Source: Comamonas sp. GB3 AK4-5
Lineage (GTDB): Bacteria > Pseudomonadota > Gammaproteobacteria > Burkholderiales > Burkholderiaceae_C
Direction: 5' to 3'
Assembly (NCBI RefSeq): GCF_041320665.1
Contig: NZ_CP166730.1
Location: 2,542,001 to 2,606,000, forward strand
DNA length: 64,000 nucleotides
Shown here: in pieces, positions 34,984 through 43,480 of the stretch
How the letters are laid out: every line of letters starts with the position of its first letter
Numbering within the stretch: position 1 is the first letter of the stretch
The notes under the pieces: model-generated
Database searches by the model: none
Told to the model about the DNA's origin: nothing
Seen by the model: only the letters and a program-made list of their open reading frames with translations
Program-made: the position numbers and the translations under genes

Positions 34984-35013
34984 GCCAAAAAATGTGTATA
35001 TAATTCAAGTCTT

Positions 35014-35090
35014 CGGAATGTAGCGCAGCCTGGTAGCGCACTTGCATGGGGTGCAAGGGGTCGCGAGTTCGAATCCCGCCATTCCGACCA
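35014..35090 (+). tRNA. tRNA-Pro (anticodon GGG)
   Basis: A complete 77-base cloverleaf with CCA-like end ACCA: acceptor CGGAATG/CATTCCG, D-arm with AGCGCAGCCTGGTAGCGC, anticodon stem CTTGC/GCAAG with loop ATGGGGT (anticodon GGG, reading CCC and CCT), and T-arm with GTTCGAATC. TATAAT at 34999-35004 is a good -10 box 9 bases upstream. Confidence 0.97.
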
Positions 35091-35097
35091 TATAGAT

Positions 35098-35130
35098 AAG
35101 GCTCCTAACTGCAAAGTTAGGGGCCTTTTT
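35098..35130 (+). terminator. Terminator after tRNA-Pro
   Basis: AAGGCTCCTAAC (35098-35109) pairs with GTTAGGGGCCTT (35116-35127), with one wobble pair, followed by a T run. Confidence 0.85.
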
Positions 35131-35138
35131 CTTTTGTG

Positions 35139-35245
35139 AGCTGACGCTCCCCCCTGAGACGCTTCGCGTCTTCCCCCTCTCTAGGCGCTACGCGCCGGAG
35201 GGGGAGGGCACTGACGCTTTGCGCAGTGCCCCTGACGTTGGGGCA
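35139..35245. repeat. Dispersed GC-rich palindromic repeat, copy 2
   Basis: Contains CCCCCCTGAGACGC, the hairpin GACGCTTCGCGTC, TTCCCCCTCT, then GGCGCTACGCGCC and GGAGGGGGAGG, and ends with two short palindromes (GGGCACTGACG...CAGTGCCC). It shares its modules with the copies near 1194 and 61346. Confidence 0.55.
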
Positions 35246-35253
35246 TGCCAGAT

Positions 35254-36249
35254 TTATGCGGCAACTTCTGCTTTGGCTTCTTGCTCGGCCAGCAGAGCAG
35301 GGCGGCGGGCATAGCGCTGGGCCAGCACGGCGCAGACCATCAGTTGCATCTGGTGAAACAGCATCAAGGGCAGCACCACGGCGCCGACTGAAGCGGCGGG
35401 GAACAGCACGTTCGCCATGGGGATGCCGCTGACCATGCTTTTCTTGGAGCCACAGAACACCAGGGTGATTTCGTCTTCCTTGCTCCAGCCCAGGCGCCGG
35501 GCTACGCAGGTGGTTGCTGCCAGCACCAGGCCCAGCAAGATGGCATTGACCAGCAGCAGACCGGCCAGGTCGCGCCACGAGGTTTGCAACCACAGGCCGC
35601 TGACCACCGCGGCGCTGAAGGCCGAATACACCACAAACAAGACGGAGCCCTGGTCCACCCCTTTCACCAAGGCTGCCCGGCGCTGCAAAAAGCCGCCAAT
35701 CCACGGGCGCAGCAAATGCCCCAGCGCAAACGGCAGCAGCAATTGCAGCGCAATGCGGCCGATGTCGTGCAGCGCGTTGCCCGCGGCCGCATTGCGGTGC
35801 AGCAGCAGACTGACCAGCACCGGCGTCACCAAAATCCCCAGCAAGGTGGAGGCCGAAGCGCTGCACACGGCCGCCGGAATATTGCCGCGCGCCATGGAGG
35901 TGAAGGCAATCGCCGATTGCACCGTGGCGGGTAAGGTGCACAAAAACAGCACACCCAGGTACATCTGCGGCGATACCAACGGCTCCAGCACCGGGCGCAG
36001 CGCCCAACCCAGCAACGGGAACAGTACAAAAGTCGTCGTAAAAATCCAACCATGCAACCGCCAGTGCCCGATGCCGGCCACGATGGCCTGGCGTGACAGC
36101 TTGGCGCCATGCAGGAAAAACAACAGGCTGACAATGCCCGTCGTGGCATGTTCCACGATCTGGGCTGTGCGGCCAGAGGCAGGCCACAAGCTGGCCAGCG
36201 CCACGGTCACGATCAAGGCCTGGGTAAAACGGTCGGGAAGCCAACGCAT
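35254..36249 (-). CDS. Bile acid:sodium symporter-like protein (SBF-like, YfeH type)
   Basis: 331 residues with about nine membrane helices. Family features are FLHGAKLSRQAIVAG near the N-terminus, LPATVQSAIAFTSMARGN in the middle (the crossed-helix region) and FCGSKKSMVSGIPMANVLF in the second half. The substrate is not known for this branch. It is divergent from the LysR-family gene at 36362, which may control it. Confidence 0.85.
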   Translation of the reverse strand: MRWLPDRFTQALIVTVALASLWPASGRTAQIVEHATTGIVSLLFFLHGAKLSRQAIVAGIGHWRLHGWIFTTTFVLFPLLGWALRPVLEPLVSPQMYLGVLFLCTLPATVQSAIAFTSMARGNIPAAVCSASASTLLGILVTPVLVSLLLHRNAAAGNALHDIGRIALQLLLPFALGHLLRPWIGGFLQRRAALVKGVDQGSVLFVVYSAFSAAVVSGLWLQTSWRDLAGLLLVNAILLGLVLAATTCVARRLGWSKEDEITLVFCGSKKSMVSGIPMANVLFPAASVGAVVLPLMLFHQMQLMVCAVLAQRYARRPALLAEQEAKAEVAA

Positions 36250-36361
36250 GCAAAAAACTCCAAAACGCAGCCCATAGAGCAGGGCATCTCAGCGGGTGAT
36301 TGGAGCAGTCGTAGATTCAAAAGAGAAATGGATTTATCTGATACTTTTATAATTAAACCTA

Positions 36362-37303
36362 ATGAATATCAGCCTGCGCCAACTGCGCGCCTTTCTGGCA
36401 GTCGCCGACACCGGCAGCTTCAGCCGCGCCGGCGCCCAGGTCGCGCTGACGCAGCCCGCCATCAGTCGCCATGTCACGGAGCTGGAGCAGGCCCTGGGGC
36501 TGCTGCTGCTGCATCGCACCACCCGCACGGTGGAGCTGACCGATGCCGGTCGCCTGTTGTGCAGCCATCTGCGCCGGGTGTTTGAAGACCTGGACGCCAG
36601 CTTGCTGGAGGTACAGGGTCTGGCCAGCCACCAGCAGGGAAGGGTGAGGGTGGCCAGCAGCCCCACGCTGTCGGCGCATTTGCTGCCGCAATGCATAGCC
36701 CGCTGCCAGCGCGAAGCGCCTGCCATCCATATCAAGCTGCTGGACCGTATCCAGCACGATGTGCTGCAAAGCGTGCGCAGCGCAGAGGTGGATTTCGGCG
36801 TGGTCATCGATCCGCAGGATGTACAGGACCTGCACACCACCACCATCAGCCACGATCCTTTTTGCCTGGTCTGTCCGGCCTCACACCCACTGGCCAACCA
36901 CCCGCAAGTGCATTGGCGCGCGTTGCACGGCCAGTCCCTGGTACTGCTGGACCATGCCTCTGGCAGCCGCCGTCTGATCGATGCCGCGCTGCAATCCCAC
37001 GGCGCCACCGCATCAGTGGTGCAGGATGTGGGGCACACCGCCACCATCTACAGCATGGTCGAGGCCGGCCTGGGCCTGAGCGTGGTGCCCCAACTGGCCG
37101 TGCCGGCAGCATGGATGCGGCGCCAGGCCCAGCCTGCATCGAACGAGCTGGTCGGCCGCCCCCTGGTGCCGCTGGTGGAGCGCAGCATCATGCTGGTACA
37201 CCGCCAGCACCGTGCACTCAGCCCCGTGGCAAAACATGTCTGGGAGATAGTGGCGGCGGAGGCAGGGCAGCTCATGGGCTTCGCTGGAATTGATGCCGCA
37301 TAG
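36362..37303 (+). CDS. LysR-family transcriptional regulator
   Basis: 313 residues: helix-turn-helix (NISLRQLRAFLAVADTGSFSRAGAQVALTQPAIS split over residues 2-35) and a periplasmic-binding-protein-like effector domain (about 90-300, with SMVEAGLGLSVVPQLA). It is divergent from the SBF-type transporter with 112 bases between, a typical LysR target layout. Confidence 0.9.
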   Translation: MNISLRQLRAFLAVADTGSFSRAGAQVALTQPAISRHVTELEQALGLLLLHRTTRTVELTDAGRLLCSHLRRVFEDLDASLLEVQGLASHQQGRVRVASSPTLSAHLLPQCIARCQREAPAIHIKLLDRIQHDVLQSVRSAEVDFGVVIDPQDVQDLHTTTISHDPFCLVCPASHPLANHPQVHWRALHGQSLVLLDHASGSRRLIDAALQSHGATASVVQDVGHTATIYSMVEAGLGLSVVPQLAVPAAWMRRQAQPASNELVGRPLVPLVERSIMLVHRQHRALSPVAKHVWEIVAAEAGQLMGFAGIDAA

Positions 37304-37361
37304 AAAAAGAGAAAGCCTGTCACCCTGACGAAGCAGGCAGACTTTATGCTGGGCGTTCTCC

Positions 37362-37560
37362 ATGCCACCCCATCTCCGCATGAAAGATTTGAAAATCCGC
37401 CCGGCCAACCCCGAAGATCTGCACGATGTGCTGGCCATCTTCAGCTGCCCCAAGGTCTATGCCGGCACTCTGCAACAGCCGTATCCATCCGCTGAGGCCT
37501 GGCGCAAAAGACTGGAAAGCCCACCGGATGGAGTGCATCAACTCGTCGCCCAGCTCGAAA
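37362..37560 (+). pseudogene. N-terminal fragment of a GNAT acetyltransferase cut by an IS element
   Basis: Reads MKDLKIRPANPEDLHDVLAI (from ATG 37380; an ATG at 37362 is also possible) and continues to GVHQLVAQLE, closely resembling the first 60 residues of YhhY-type acetyltransferases (QPYPSAEAWRKRLE matches the family). At 37561 the frame runs into the IS3-type left end. The rest of the gene is not found on the far side of the IS structure, so it has been lost, not merely split. Confidence 0.75.
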
Positions 37561-37578
37561 TGAATCGACCAGCTTTTC

Positions 37579-38409
37579 CTAGATAGCTGCCGGCCTCACG
37601 GAATTGCGTTTCTCGAACTCTACGGGAGACATGCCATCCGCAGACGAATGTCTGCGGATGGGGTTATAGAACATCTCGATGTAGCCAAAGATTGCGCTGC
37701 GCGCTTCTTGCCTTGTCGCATAGGTGTGTTTGCGAATGCGCTCACACTTGAGCAACTGGAAGAAACTCTCCGCCACGGCGTTGTCGTGGCAATTGCCTCG
37801 CCTGCTCATGCTGGGCTGCAGGTTGTGGCCTGCGAGGAAGCGCTGCCATTCATGGCTGGTGAATTGGCAGCCTTGATCGGAATGCACAACGACCGTATTG
37901 CGGGGCCTTCTCCGCCAGACAGCCATGTGCAAGGCATCAAGAGCCAACTGGGTGTCAATGCGGCTGCCCGTGGACCAGCCAACTACTTGCCGGGAATACA
38001 GGTCGATCACCGCAGCCAAGTACAGCCAGCCCTCGTGCGTAGCGATATACGTGATGTCGGTGACCCAGGCGGTATTGGGTTCACTGACTTTGAACTGTTG
38101 CTCCAACAGGTTAGGCGCAACTATGGCTGCAGCACCGCCCCGTGGACGTGGCCGCTTGCCATAGCCTCTTTGTGCCTTCAATCCTTCATGACGCAATAGC
38201 TTGGCAACGCGATGCCTACTGCAACCTTCACCCAAGTCACGCATATCCAGGGTCAGTTTGCGATAGCCATAAACGCCGCCGCTCTCCAGCCAAGCCTGTT
38301 TGAGCAAGCCCAGCAACCTGCGGTCATCAACCGCACGTTTGCTTTCTGGTTTGGCCTTCCAGGCGTAGTAGCCGCTGGGGTGCAGCCGCAGCATGCGACA
38401 CATCCGCAA
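37579..38409 (-). CDS. IS3-family transposase OrfB
   Basis: 276 residues with an HTH_21-type region (GGVYGYRKLTLDMR) and an rve DDE catalytic core: D in TAWVTDITYIA, D in VVVHSDQGCQFTS and E in NAVAESFFQLLK. In such elements OrfB is made as an OrfAB fusion by -1 frameshifting; a run of seven A followed by G (minus strand, around 38485-38492, codons CTA AAA AAA GCG) is present in orfA for this. The gene looks intact, but the left partner end is at 40503, not next to it. Confidence 0.9.
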   Translation of the reverse strand: MRMCRMLRLHPSGYYAWKAKPESKRAVDDRRLLGLLKQAWLESGGVYGYRKLTLDMRDLGEGCSRHRVAKLLRHEGLKAQRGYGKRPRPRGGAAAIVAPNLLEQQFKVSEPNTAWVTDITYIATHEGWLYLAAVIDLYSRQVVGWSTGSRIDTQLALDALHMAVWRRRPRNTVVVHSDQGCQFTSHEWQRFLAGHNLQPSMSRRGNCHDNAVAESFFQLLKCERIRKHTYATRQEARSAIFGYIEMFYNPIRRHSSADGMSPVEFEKRNSVRPAAI

Positions 38410-38450
38410 GACGCTGTAGACCTTCTGATGCCTGGCGATAAAGGCGTACT

Positions 38451-38716
38451 TCAGTCGGACTGGCGAGCGAAGTACGCCGCCGCTTTTTTTAGGATGTCAC
38501 GCTCCTCTGTGACCCGCTTGAGCTCGGACTTCAGGCGACGCAGCTCTTCGCTTTGGCTCACTTGCTGGGCTCGTTGCGCTGCTGGGATTTGTTGCTGGCG
38601 AACCCATTTGTACAGGCTATGTGCACTCACGCCTAGGCGGCGTGAGACATCGGCCACGCTGTGGCCGTGTTCCAGGATTTGCTTGGCTGCTTCAATCCTG
38701 AATTCTTCGGGGTAAC
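38451..38716 (-). pseudogene. IS3-family OrfA, 5' end replaced by IS481-type sequence
   Basis: Encodes YPEEFRIEAAKQILEHGHSV to AAAYFARQSD, a helix-turn-helix protein with a leucine-zipper-like stretch. The normal start MSSQR is lost at the IS481-type junction; the frame stays open into that element, where an ATG at 38759 could provide a new N-terminus. Compared with the intact copy B product it has Arg for Cys in KWVRQQQ. Confidence 0.8.
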
Positions 38717-39790
38717 TGTCGCATCCCGGATGATTGCATAGACAAAAATCGTTATCCACTGCTCATTGCTCGCGATGTGCTTCGTGAGCTTGTACAGTCC
38801 TTGCAAGCAACAGGGAGCCTGTGATGCAAATTGCTTTACACAAGAATGCCCGCACCACACCCGCTGTGCGTGCCGAGATCGCGAGCAGCAATGAGCCCGC
38901 ACGCGTACTGGCACAGCGCCATGGCATTACCGAGCAGACGGTCTACAAATGGAAGAAGCGCGATAGCGTGCAAGACCGCTCTCACACTGCACACCGTTTA
39001 CAGACACAGTTGACGTCTGCGCAGGAGATCGTGGTGGTGCATCTGCGCCGGGCCTTGCAGTTGCCACTGGATGACTTGCTGGCCGTCACCCACGAGTTCA
39101 TCAGCACCAAGGTCTCGCGCTCGGGCCTGGACAGGTGTTTGCGCCGCCATGGCGTTGGCAATCTCAATGCCTTGAAACCTGCCGTGCCTGCGCAGCCCCA
39201 CAAAGCCTTCAAAGACTATGTTCCGGGTTATCTGCACATGGATGTGAAGTACCTGCCGCAGATGCAGGATGAAACCAAGCGCCGCTATCTGTTCGTGGCC
39301 ATTGACCGTGCCACGCGCTGGGTGTTTGTGCGGGTCTTTGTCAACAAAACGGCAGCCAGCGCCAAGGCGTTTTTGAAGGCTTTGCACAAAGCCTGTCCGA
39401 TCAAGATCACCAAGCTGTTGACCGATAACGGCAAGGAGTTCACGGATCGCCTCTTTGCCAGCCGTGAGCGTGAGCCCAGCGGCAATCACGAGTTCGACAT
39501 GCTGTGTGAGCAGTTGGGCATTGAGCATAGGCTGACCAAGCCCAGGACGCCCAAAACCAATGGCATGGTGGAGCGCTTCAATGGGCGTATTGCCGATGTT
39601 TTGAAGACCCACCACTTCAACAGTGCCGAGGACTTGGAGCAAACGCTGCTGCGCTATGTGGCCTTGTACAACCATCAGTTACCGCAGTCAGCGCTGCAAA
39701 GCAAAACACCCATGCAGGCCATGAAAAAGTGGCATCAGACGCATCCAGACCTGTTCAATAAGCGACCATATGATCGTCCGGGATGCGACA
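38717..39790 (+). mobile_element. IS481-family insertion sequence, 1074 bp
   Basis: Ends are TGTCGCATCCCGGATGAT (from 38717) and, inverted, TGTCGCATCCCGGACGAT (to 39790), one mismatch in 18. It carries one transposase gene. The flanks (GGGTAAC on the left, TTCACTG on the right) share no target duplication, and they come from different positions of the IS3 element. Confidence 0.85.
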
Positions 39791-39798
39791 TTCACTGA
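38824..39798 (+). CDS. IS481-family DDE transposase
   Basis: 324 residues: N-terminal helix-turn-helix (EPARVLAQRHGITEQTVYKW), then an rve core with D in YLHMDVKYLP, D in LLTDNGKEFTD and E in TNGMVERFNGRI, the IS481 pattern. The start is ATG 38824 (a GTG precedes it). The reading frame crosses the right inverted repeat, and its stop codon (39796-39798) is contributed by the flanking IS3 remnant, so the last residues depend on the insertion site. Confidence 0.9.
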   Translation: MQIALHKNARTTPAVRAEIASSNEPARVLAQRHGITEQTVYKWKKRDSVQDRSHTAHRLQTQLTSAQEIVVVHLRRALQLPLDDLLAVTHEFISTKVSRSGLDRCLRRHGVGNLNALKPAVPAQPHKAFKDYVPGYLHMDVKYLPQMQDETKRRYLFVAIDRATRWVFVRVFVNKTAASAKAFLKALHKACPIKITKLLTDNGKEFTDRLFASREREPSGNHEFDMLCEQLGIEHRLTKPRTPKTNGMVERFNGRIADVLKTHHFNSAEDLEQTLLRYVALYNHQLPQSALQSKTPMQAMKKWHQTHPDLFNKRPYDRPGCDIH

Positions 39799-40120
39799 CT
39801 TTGAACTGTTGCTCCAACAGGTTAGGCGCAACTATGGCTGCAGCACCGCCCCGTGGACGTGGCCGCTTGCCATAGCCTCTTTGTGCCTTCAATCCTTCAT
39901 GACGCAATAGCTTGGCAACGCGATGCCTACTGCAACCTTCACCCAAGTCACGCATATCCAGGGTCAGTTTGCGATAGCCATAAACGCCGCCGCTCTCCAG
40001 CCAAGCCTGTTTGAGCAAGCCCAGCAACCTGCGGTCATCAACCGCACGTTTGCTTTCTGGTTTGGCCTTCCAGGCGTAGTAGCCGCTGGGGTGCAGCCGC
40101 AGCATGCGACACATCCGCAA
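39791..40120 (-). pseudogene. IS3-family OrfB, N-terminal fragment
   Basis: Encodes MRMCRMLRLHPSGYYAWKAK to LLEQQFKVSE, identical in appearance to the first 110 residues of the OrfB at 37579-38409, then enters the IS481-type inverted repeat. It lacks the DDE domain and cannot be active. Confidence 0.85.
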
Positions 40121-40161
40121 GACGCTGTAGACCTTCTGATGCCTGGCGATAAAGGCGTACT

Positions 40162-40440
40162 TCAGTCGGACTGCCGAGCGAAGTACGCCGCCGCTTTTTT
40201 TAGGATGTCACGCTCCTCTGTGACCCGCTTGAGCTCGGACTTCAGGCGACGCAGCTCTTCGCTTTGGCTCACTTGCTGGGCTCGTTGCGCTGCTGGGATT
40301 TGTTGCTGGCAAACCCATTTGTACAGGCTATGTGCACTCACGCCTAGGCGGCGTGAGACATCGGCCACGCTGTGGCCGTGTTCCAGGATTTGCTTGGCTG
40401 CTTCAATCCTGAATTCTTCGGGGTAACGTTGACTGCTCAT
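40162..40440 (-). CDS. IS3-family transposase OrfA (intact)
   Basis: 92 residues, MSSQRYPEEFRIEAAKQI onward: helix-turn-helix (VADVSRRLGVSAHSLYKW) and a heptad region near the C-terminus. AGGAGTCC-type ribosome site (minus strand, around 40443) precedes ATG 40440. The A7G slippery run near its 3' end would lead into orfB, which is truncated here. Confidence 0.88.
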   Translation of the reverse strand: MSSQRYPEEFRIEAAKQILEHGHSVADVSRRLGVSAHSLYKWVCQQQIPAAQRAQQVSQSEELRRLKSELKRVTEERDILKKAAAYFARQSD

Positions 40441-40503
40441 AAGGACTCCTATTGGAACGGAAATAGGAGGCTTTGAACTATCTACAAAACTCTGGTCGAT
40501 TCA

Positions 40504-40560
40504 GAGGCCATGGCGCAAGCCGATGCCAAGATGGCCCAAGTGAGCGGGGGTGGTGCATGA
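40504..40560 (+). pseudogene. 3' end of a gene truncated by the IS structure
   Basis: From the IS boundary the frame reads EAMAQADAKMAQVSGGGA and stops at TGA 40558-40560, overlapping the ATG of the next gene (ATGA). This tight overlap shows it is the tail of a real upstream gene of the phage-like element, lost with everything to its left. Confidence 0.6.
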
Positions 40561-40838
40561 GCATGCCCGCCAGTTTCAGAGAATGGGCCAATGCCCACAC
40601 CGAGGCCTACCATGTGCGCCGCCGTGCGCTGGGCTATGGTGGCACCGGGGGCGCGGGCCGCTGGTGGACGTTGCTGGATGCTGACTTGCGCTGCTTCTTG
40701 CTGTCGCGACAGGCTCCCAAGGATTGGGAGAAGTACATGGCATGCGAGTGGCACGCGCTGCCCAAGGCGCTGCGTTCTGTATTGGCGCTGGACATTCGCG
40801 CAGTGCGTCGCATGCTGGAGGACTGCACATGGCACTGA
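40557..40838 (+). CDS. Small phage-like protein of unknown function
   Basis: 93 residues, MSMPASFREWANAHTEAYHV onward, rich in Trp and Arg with a likely helical C-terminal half (DWEKYMACEWHALPKALRSV). No family recognised. It overlaps its upstream neighbour by four bases and the next gene by ten, so it belongs to the compact replication operon. Confidence 0.6.
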   Translation: MSMPASFREWANAHTEAYHVRRRALGYGGTGGAGRWWTLLDADLRCFLLSRQAPKDWEKYMACEWHALPKALRSVLALDIRAVRRMLEDCTWH

Positions 40839-41002
40839 CCCACACCACGGCCAAAGGTCTGCAACTGGCCCTGCCTGAGAACCCATCCCCCACCATCCGC
40901 TGCAGGGGCATGACAGCGAGAAGGGTGGTGCGCCGCCGCGTGGTGGCGCTGCGCCCGGCGCTGTTTGAGCGCAATTTCTGGCTGCAGAAACGGCTGCTGT
41001 AA
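40829..41002 (+). CDS. Very small basic protein upstream of the replication gene
   Basis: 57 residues, MALTHTTAKGLQLALPENPS onward, very basic in its second half (TARRVVRRRVVALRPALFER). It overlaps the preceding gene by ten bases and its TAA touches the replication gene start. Not recognised; the basic tail would suit nucleic-acid binding. Confidence 0.5.
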   Translation: MALTHTTAKGLQLALPENPSPTIRCRGMTARRVVRRRVVALRPALFERNFWLQKRLL

Positions 41003-42826
41003 ATGCGCCCGGTCGTGTTTGAAAAGCACGGCCCTGTAGCGCTCCCCTTCAAGGTAGAACCCCGCCTGCGCCTGCAAATTCTTGCGGGAGCAGTGCGGGA
41101 GCTTTTGCCCTCTGAGTGGCTGCCAGCTATTGGGATGCGTGCAAGAGCCGCAGCAGCTGCGGCTGCTGCTGTTGACCTGGCGACCATCCGCACGCCCCGC
41201 GTGCAGCCCTTCACGCGCCCACGCGCTGCGGGTGATGTGATGGCCTGCATGCTGGACAAGTACACCGGCGTTCGTGCGGCTGACCTGGGCGAAGAAGAGA
41301 TAAGAGCATTGGCCCGCAAGCATGCAGACACGGCGCGGCGTTTGATGGCCCGCAATGCCGGGGGCGGTGCATGGCTGACCTGGCAGCAGTTGTGCGAGTT
41401 GGTGGCCGAGTGCGGCGGCAAGATCACACCATCCAAAAAACTGCCTGGGCTGGAGGATTGGGCAAGGCGCGCATGTGATGCTTTTTGGTGGCGGCGGCAG
41501 CTGCGCCGCTGGGCCACGCGCAGCTATGAATCTGGCGCCTATGACCTGGGCCTGATCGGTGCCAGGGCAGGGCAGTGGTACTGCAGCAACCGCGCGGTGG
41601 TGCGGCGCGTGCAGCAGGTCAAGGCCAGCGTGGCGATGATGAAAAACACCATCATCGAAAACGACAGCGGCCAGCAATTGAACCTGTGGGAAGTGGCGCA
41701 GCGCTCTGTCTCGAATAAGGCCATCCGCAGGGGCGAATTGATGACCCGTGTGCGTGGCTGCGAAGAGTGGGCCTTGCACTCCGGTCTGCAAGGCATTTTT
41801 ACGACCAACACCTGCCCGAGCCGCTACCACAGCCAGCTCAAGGGGGGCGGCAAAAATCCCAAGTGGGATGGATCACTACCCGATGCGGGGCAGGCCTGGT
41901 TGCTGGAGACATGGCAAAAGCTGCGCAACAAATGGAGCCGGGACAAGGTGAAGGTCATGGGCTTTCGCGTGGCCGAGCCCCACCACGATGGCTGCCCGCA
42001 TTGGCACATGCTTTTATGGTGTGAGCCGCAGCATGTGGAATACGTGTGCGAGTCCATGCGCGCGCAGTGGCTGAAAGACTGCGGGGACGAACCCGGCGCA
42101 GACAAGCACCGCTGCAAAACCATGTTGATGGAGGCGGGCGGGGCCACGGGCTACATCGCCAAATACATCGCCAAAAATATTGATGATGTGCATGTGCCGG
42201 GTGGGCATGTGGACGATGAAGTGCCCCAGCAGGAGCTGGGCGCCGACTTGCTGGGGGACTTGGAAATCAAACCGAGCATGCGGGTCGAAACCTGGGCCAC
42301 GGCCTGGCGCATTCGGCAATTCCAGCCCATCGGGCAACCCAGTGTCACGGTGTGGCGCGAATTGCGGCGCATGTCCGAAGAGCAGGCCGGGGCCGGGTCG
42401 GACACCGTGATTCATGCATGGCTTGCGGCGCATCGCCGTGGTGAGCAGCTGGCATGCTGGCGCAAATACATGAAGGCGCAGGGCGGCCCATTGCAGGCCA
42501 GGGACGATTACCGCCTGGGCATGTTCTATATAGAGAGGCAATGCCAGGGCCGCTATGGAAAGGCCGCGCGCAAGGTGGCTTGTGGGGTGTCGGATCGCCG
42601 CGTCCAAGGGGAGATGCACGCCACGCTATCCACGCGCCGCGCGTGGGGCGGGGAGGGCTTCGCGTCGCGGAACGCGGCGCCCCCTTGGACTCGTTTCAAT
42701 AACTGTACGGCCCACAATCGCCGGTCAGTGGGCGCCGTGGTCAATCAGTTGGCCGAGGTGAGGGCGCGGCACGGTTTGGGGCGTGATTTTTCTGAGACCG
42801 GGGCCGCAGGTTGGCCGCCTGACTAG
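41003..42826 (+). CDS. Rolling-circle replication initiator, phage GPA family HUH endonuclease
   Basis: 607 residues. The three rolling-circle motifs are present: motif I GIFTTNTCPSRYH (264-276), the HUH motif in CPHWHMLLW (H333 and H335), and motif III YIAKYIAKNID with Y384 and Y388, the paired tyrosines typical of superfamily I (phiX174 gpA, P2 gpA, PM2 P12). It nicks one strand at the origin and stays bound to the 5' end. N-terminal 250 residues are less conserved. In P2 phages this gene stands beside ogr and cox-type genes; here it is followed by lysis genes, so the element is not a plain P2 relative. Confidence 0.88.
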   Translation: MRPVVFEKHGPVALPFKVEPRLRLQILAGAVRELLPSEWLPAIGMRARAAAAAAAAVDLATIRTPRVQPFTRPRAAGDVMACMLDKYTGVRAADLGEEEIRALARKHADTARRLMARNAGGGAWLTWQQLCELVAECGGKITPSKKLPGLEDWARRACDAFWWRRQLRRWATRSYESGAYDLGLIGARAGQWYCSNRAVVRRVQQVKASVAMMKNTIIENDSGQQLNLWEVAQRSVSNKAIRRGELMTRVRGCEEWALHSGLQGIFTTNTCPSRYHSQLKGGGKNPKWDGSLPDAGQAWLLETWQKLRNKWSRDKVKVMGFRVAEPHHDGCPHWHMLLWCEPQHVEYVCESMRAQWLKDCGDEPGADKHRCKTMLMEAGGATGYIAKYIAKNIDDVHVPGGHVDDEVPQQELGADLLGDLEIKPSMRVETWATAWRIRQFQPIGQPSVTVWRELRRMSEEQAGAGSDTVIHAWLAAHRRGEQLACWRKYMKAQGGPLQARDDYRLGMFYIERQCQGRYGKAARKVACGVSDRRVQGEMHATLSTRRAWGGEGFASRNAAPPWTRFNNCTAHNRRSVGAVVNQLAEVRARHGLGRDFSETGAAGWPPD

Positions 42827-42920
42827 GGTGAACCCGGTCAAAAAATAGTTCTTGCACTTGATTGGGTGGCTGCCAGTATTTGCGGCGCGGGCGCTGTTGC
42901 CCGTTTCTTTGGAGAAAACC

Positions 42921-43475
42921 ATGACACGCAAAACACTGATCGAACTGGCATCGCCTACTTTGTACGGCCCCGGAAGCCAAGGAAGCCAAAACATGTCCAT
43001 CAAACTGAAAGCGACAAAATCAGGTGGCAAGCTGGCATTCACGGCGCGCGTGACGGGGTTGCTCTCCGGCGGTGAGGAATCAGGAACAATCGGTGATTAC
43101 GAAATCAGCGACGATGCCGGGAAGATTCGCACTTTCCGCGATGCCGACGATGTGTTCACGCAGATGGGCGCGTTGTCGATGGTGGCCGATAACGTGATGG
43201 TAGACATGAGCAATATGTCTATTGTTGCCCCCAAGCCGTTTACGGGTGACATCATCAAAAAGGCACATCACACGGTTGCCAGTTACGAAAAGCGCCGTGC
43301 AGCAGTTGGTGAGCGCATCCAGAAGCTGGTGACAGAGGCTGCACTGATGGCCGCTGATGCAACCGTGCCGCAGTCACGCCGTGATGAAAACACAGCGCAG
43401 AAGGTGGCATCGCAAAGCTTGAAGGCCTTTCTTGATGCGGAAATCGTGCGCATCAACGCCATCATCGCGGGCTGA
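42921..43475 (+). CDS. Phage-like protein of unknown function, 184 residues
   Basis: Starts MTRKTLIELASPTLYGPGSQ with GGAG 7 bases upstream. The middle (SIKLKATKSGGKLAFTARVT to GDYEISDDAGKIRTFRDADD) looks beta-rich and the last 80 residues helical. No family was recognised. Its place between Rep and the endolysin suggests a structural or regulatory virion gene, but this is only inference. The preceding 94 bases may contain a promoter (TTGCAC at about 42852). Confidence 0.65.
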   Translation: MTRKTLIELASPTLYGPGSQGSQNMSIKLKATKSGGKLAFTARVTGLLSGGEESGTIGDYEISDDAGKIRTFRDADDVFTQMGALSMVADNVMVDMSNMSIVAPKPFTGDIIKKAHHTVASYEKRRAAVGERIQKLVTEAALMAADATVPQSRRDENTAQKVASQSLKAFLDAEIVRINAIIAG

Positions 43476-43480
43476 TCGCA

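Larger units (their letters stand above)
37561..38716 (-). mobile_element. IS3-family element, left part (copy A), truncated by an IS481-type element
   Basis: The outer end TGAATCGACCAG (37561-37572) matches, inverted, the end CTGGTCGATTCA at 40492-40503. This part holds a complete orfB and an orfA missing its first five codons. At 38716 it stops at the IS481-type end. It is nearly identical (two differences noticed in about 628 bases) to the overlapping part of copy B. Confidence 0.85.
39791..40503 (-). mobile_element. IS3-family element, right part (copy B), truncated
   Basis: Begins inside orfB (TTCACTGACTTTGAACTG, equal to 38089 onward of copy A) and runs through an intact orfA to the outer end CTGGTCGATTCA. 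It therefore lacks the catalytic two-thirds of orfB. Base differences from copy A (for example G/C near 38463/40174) show that it is a different IS copy. Confidence 0.85.
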
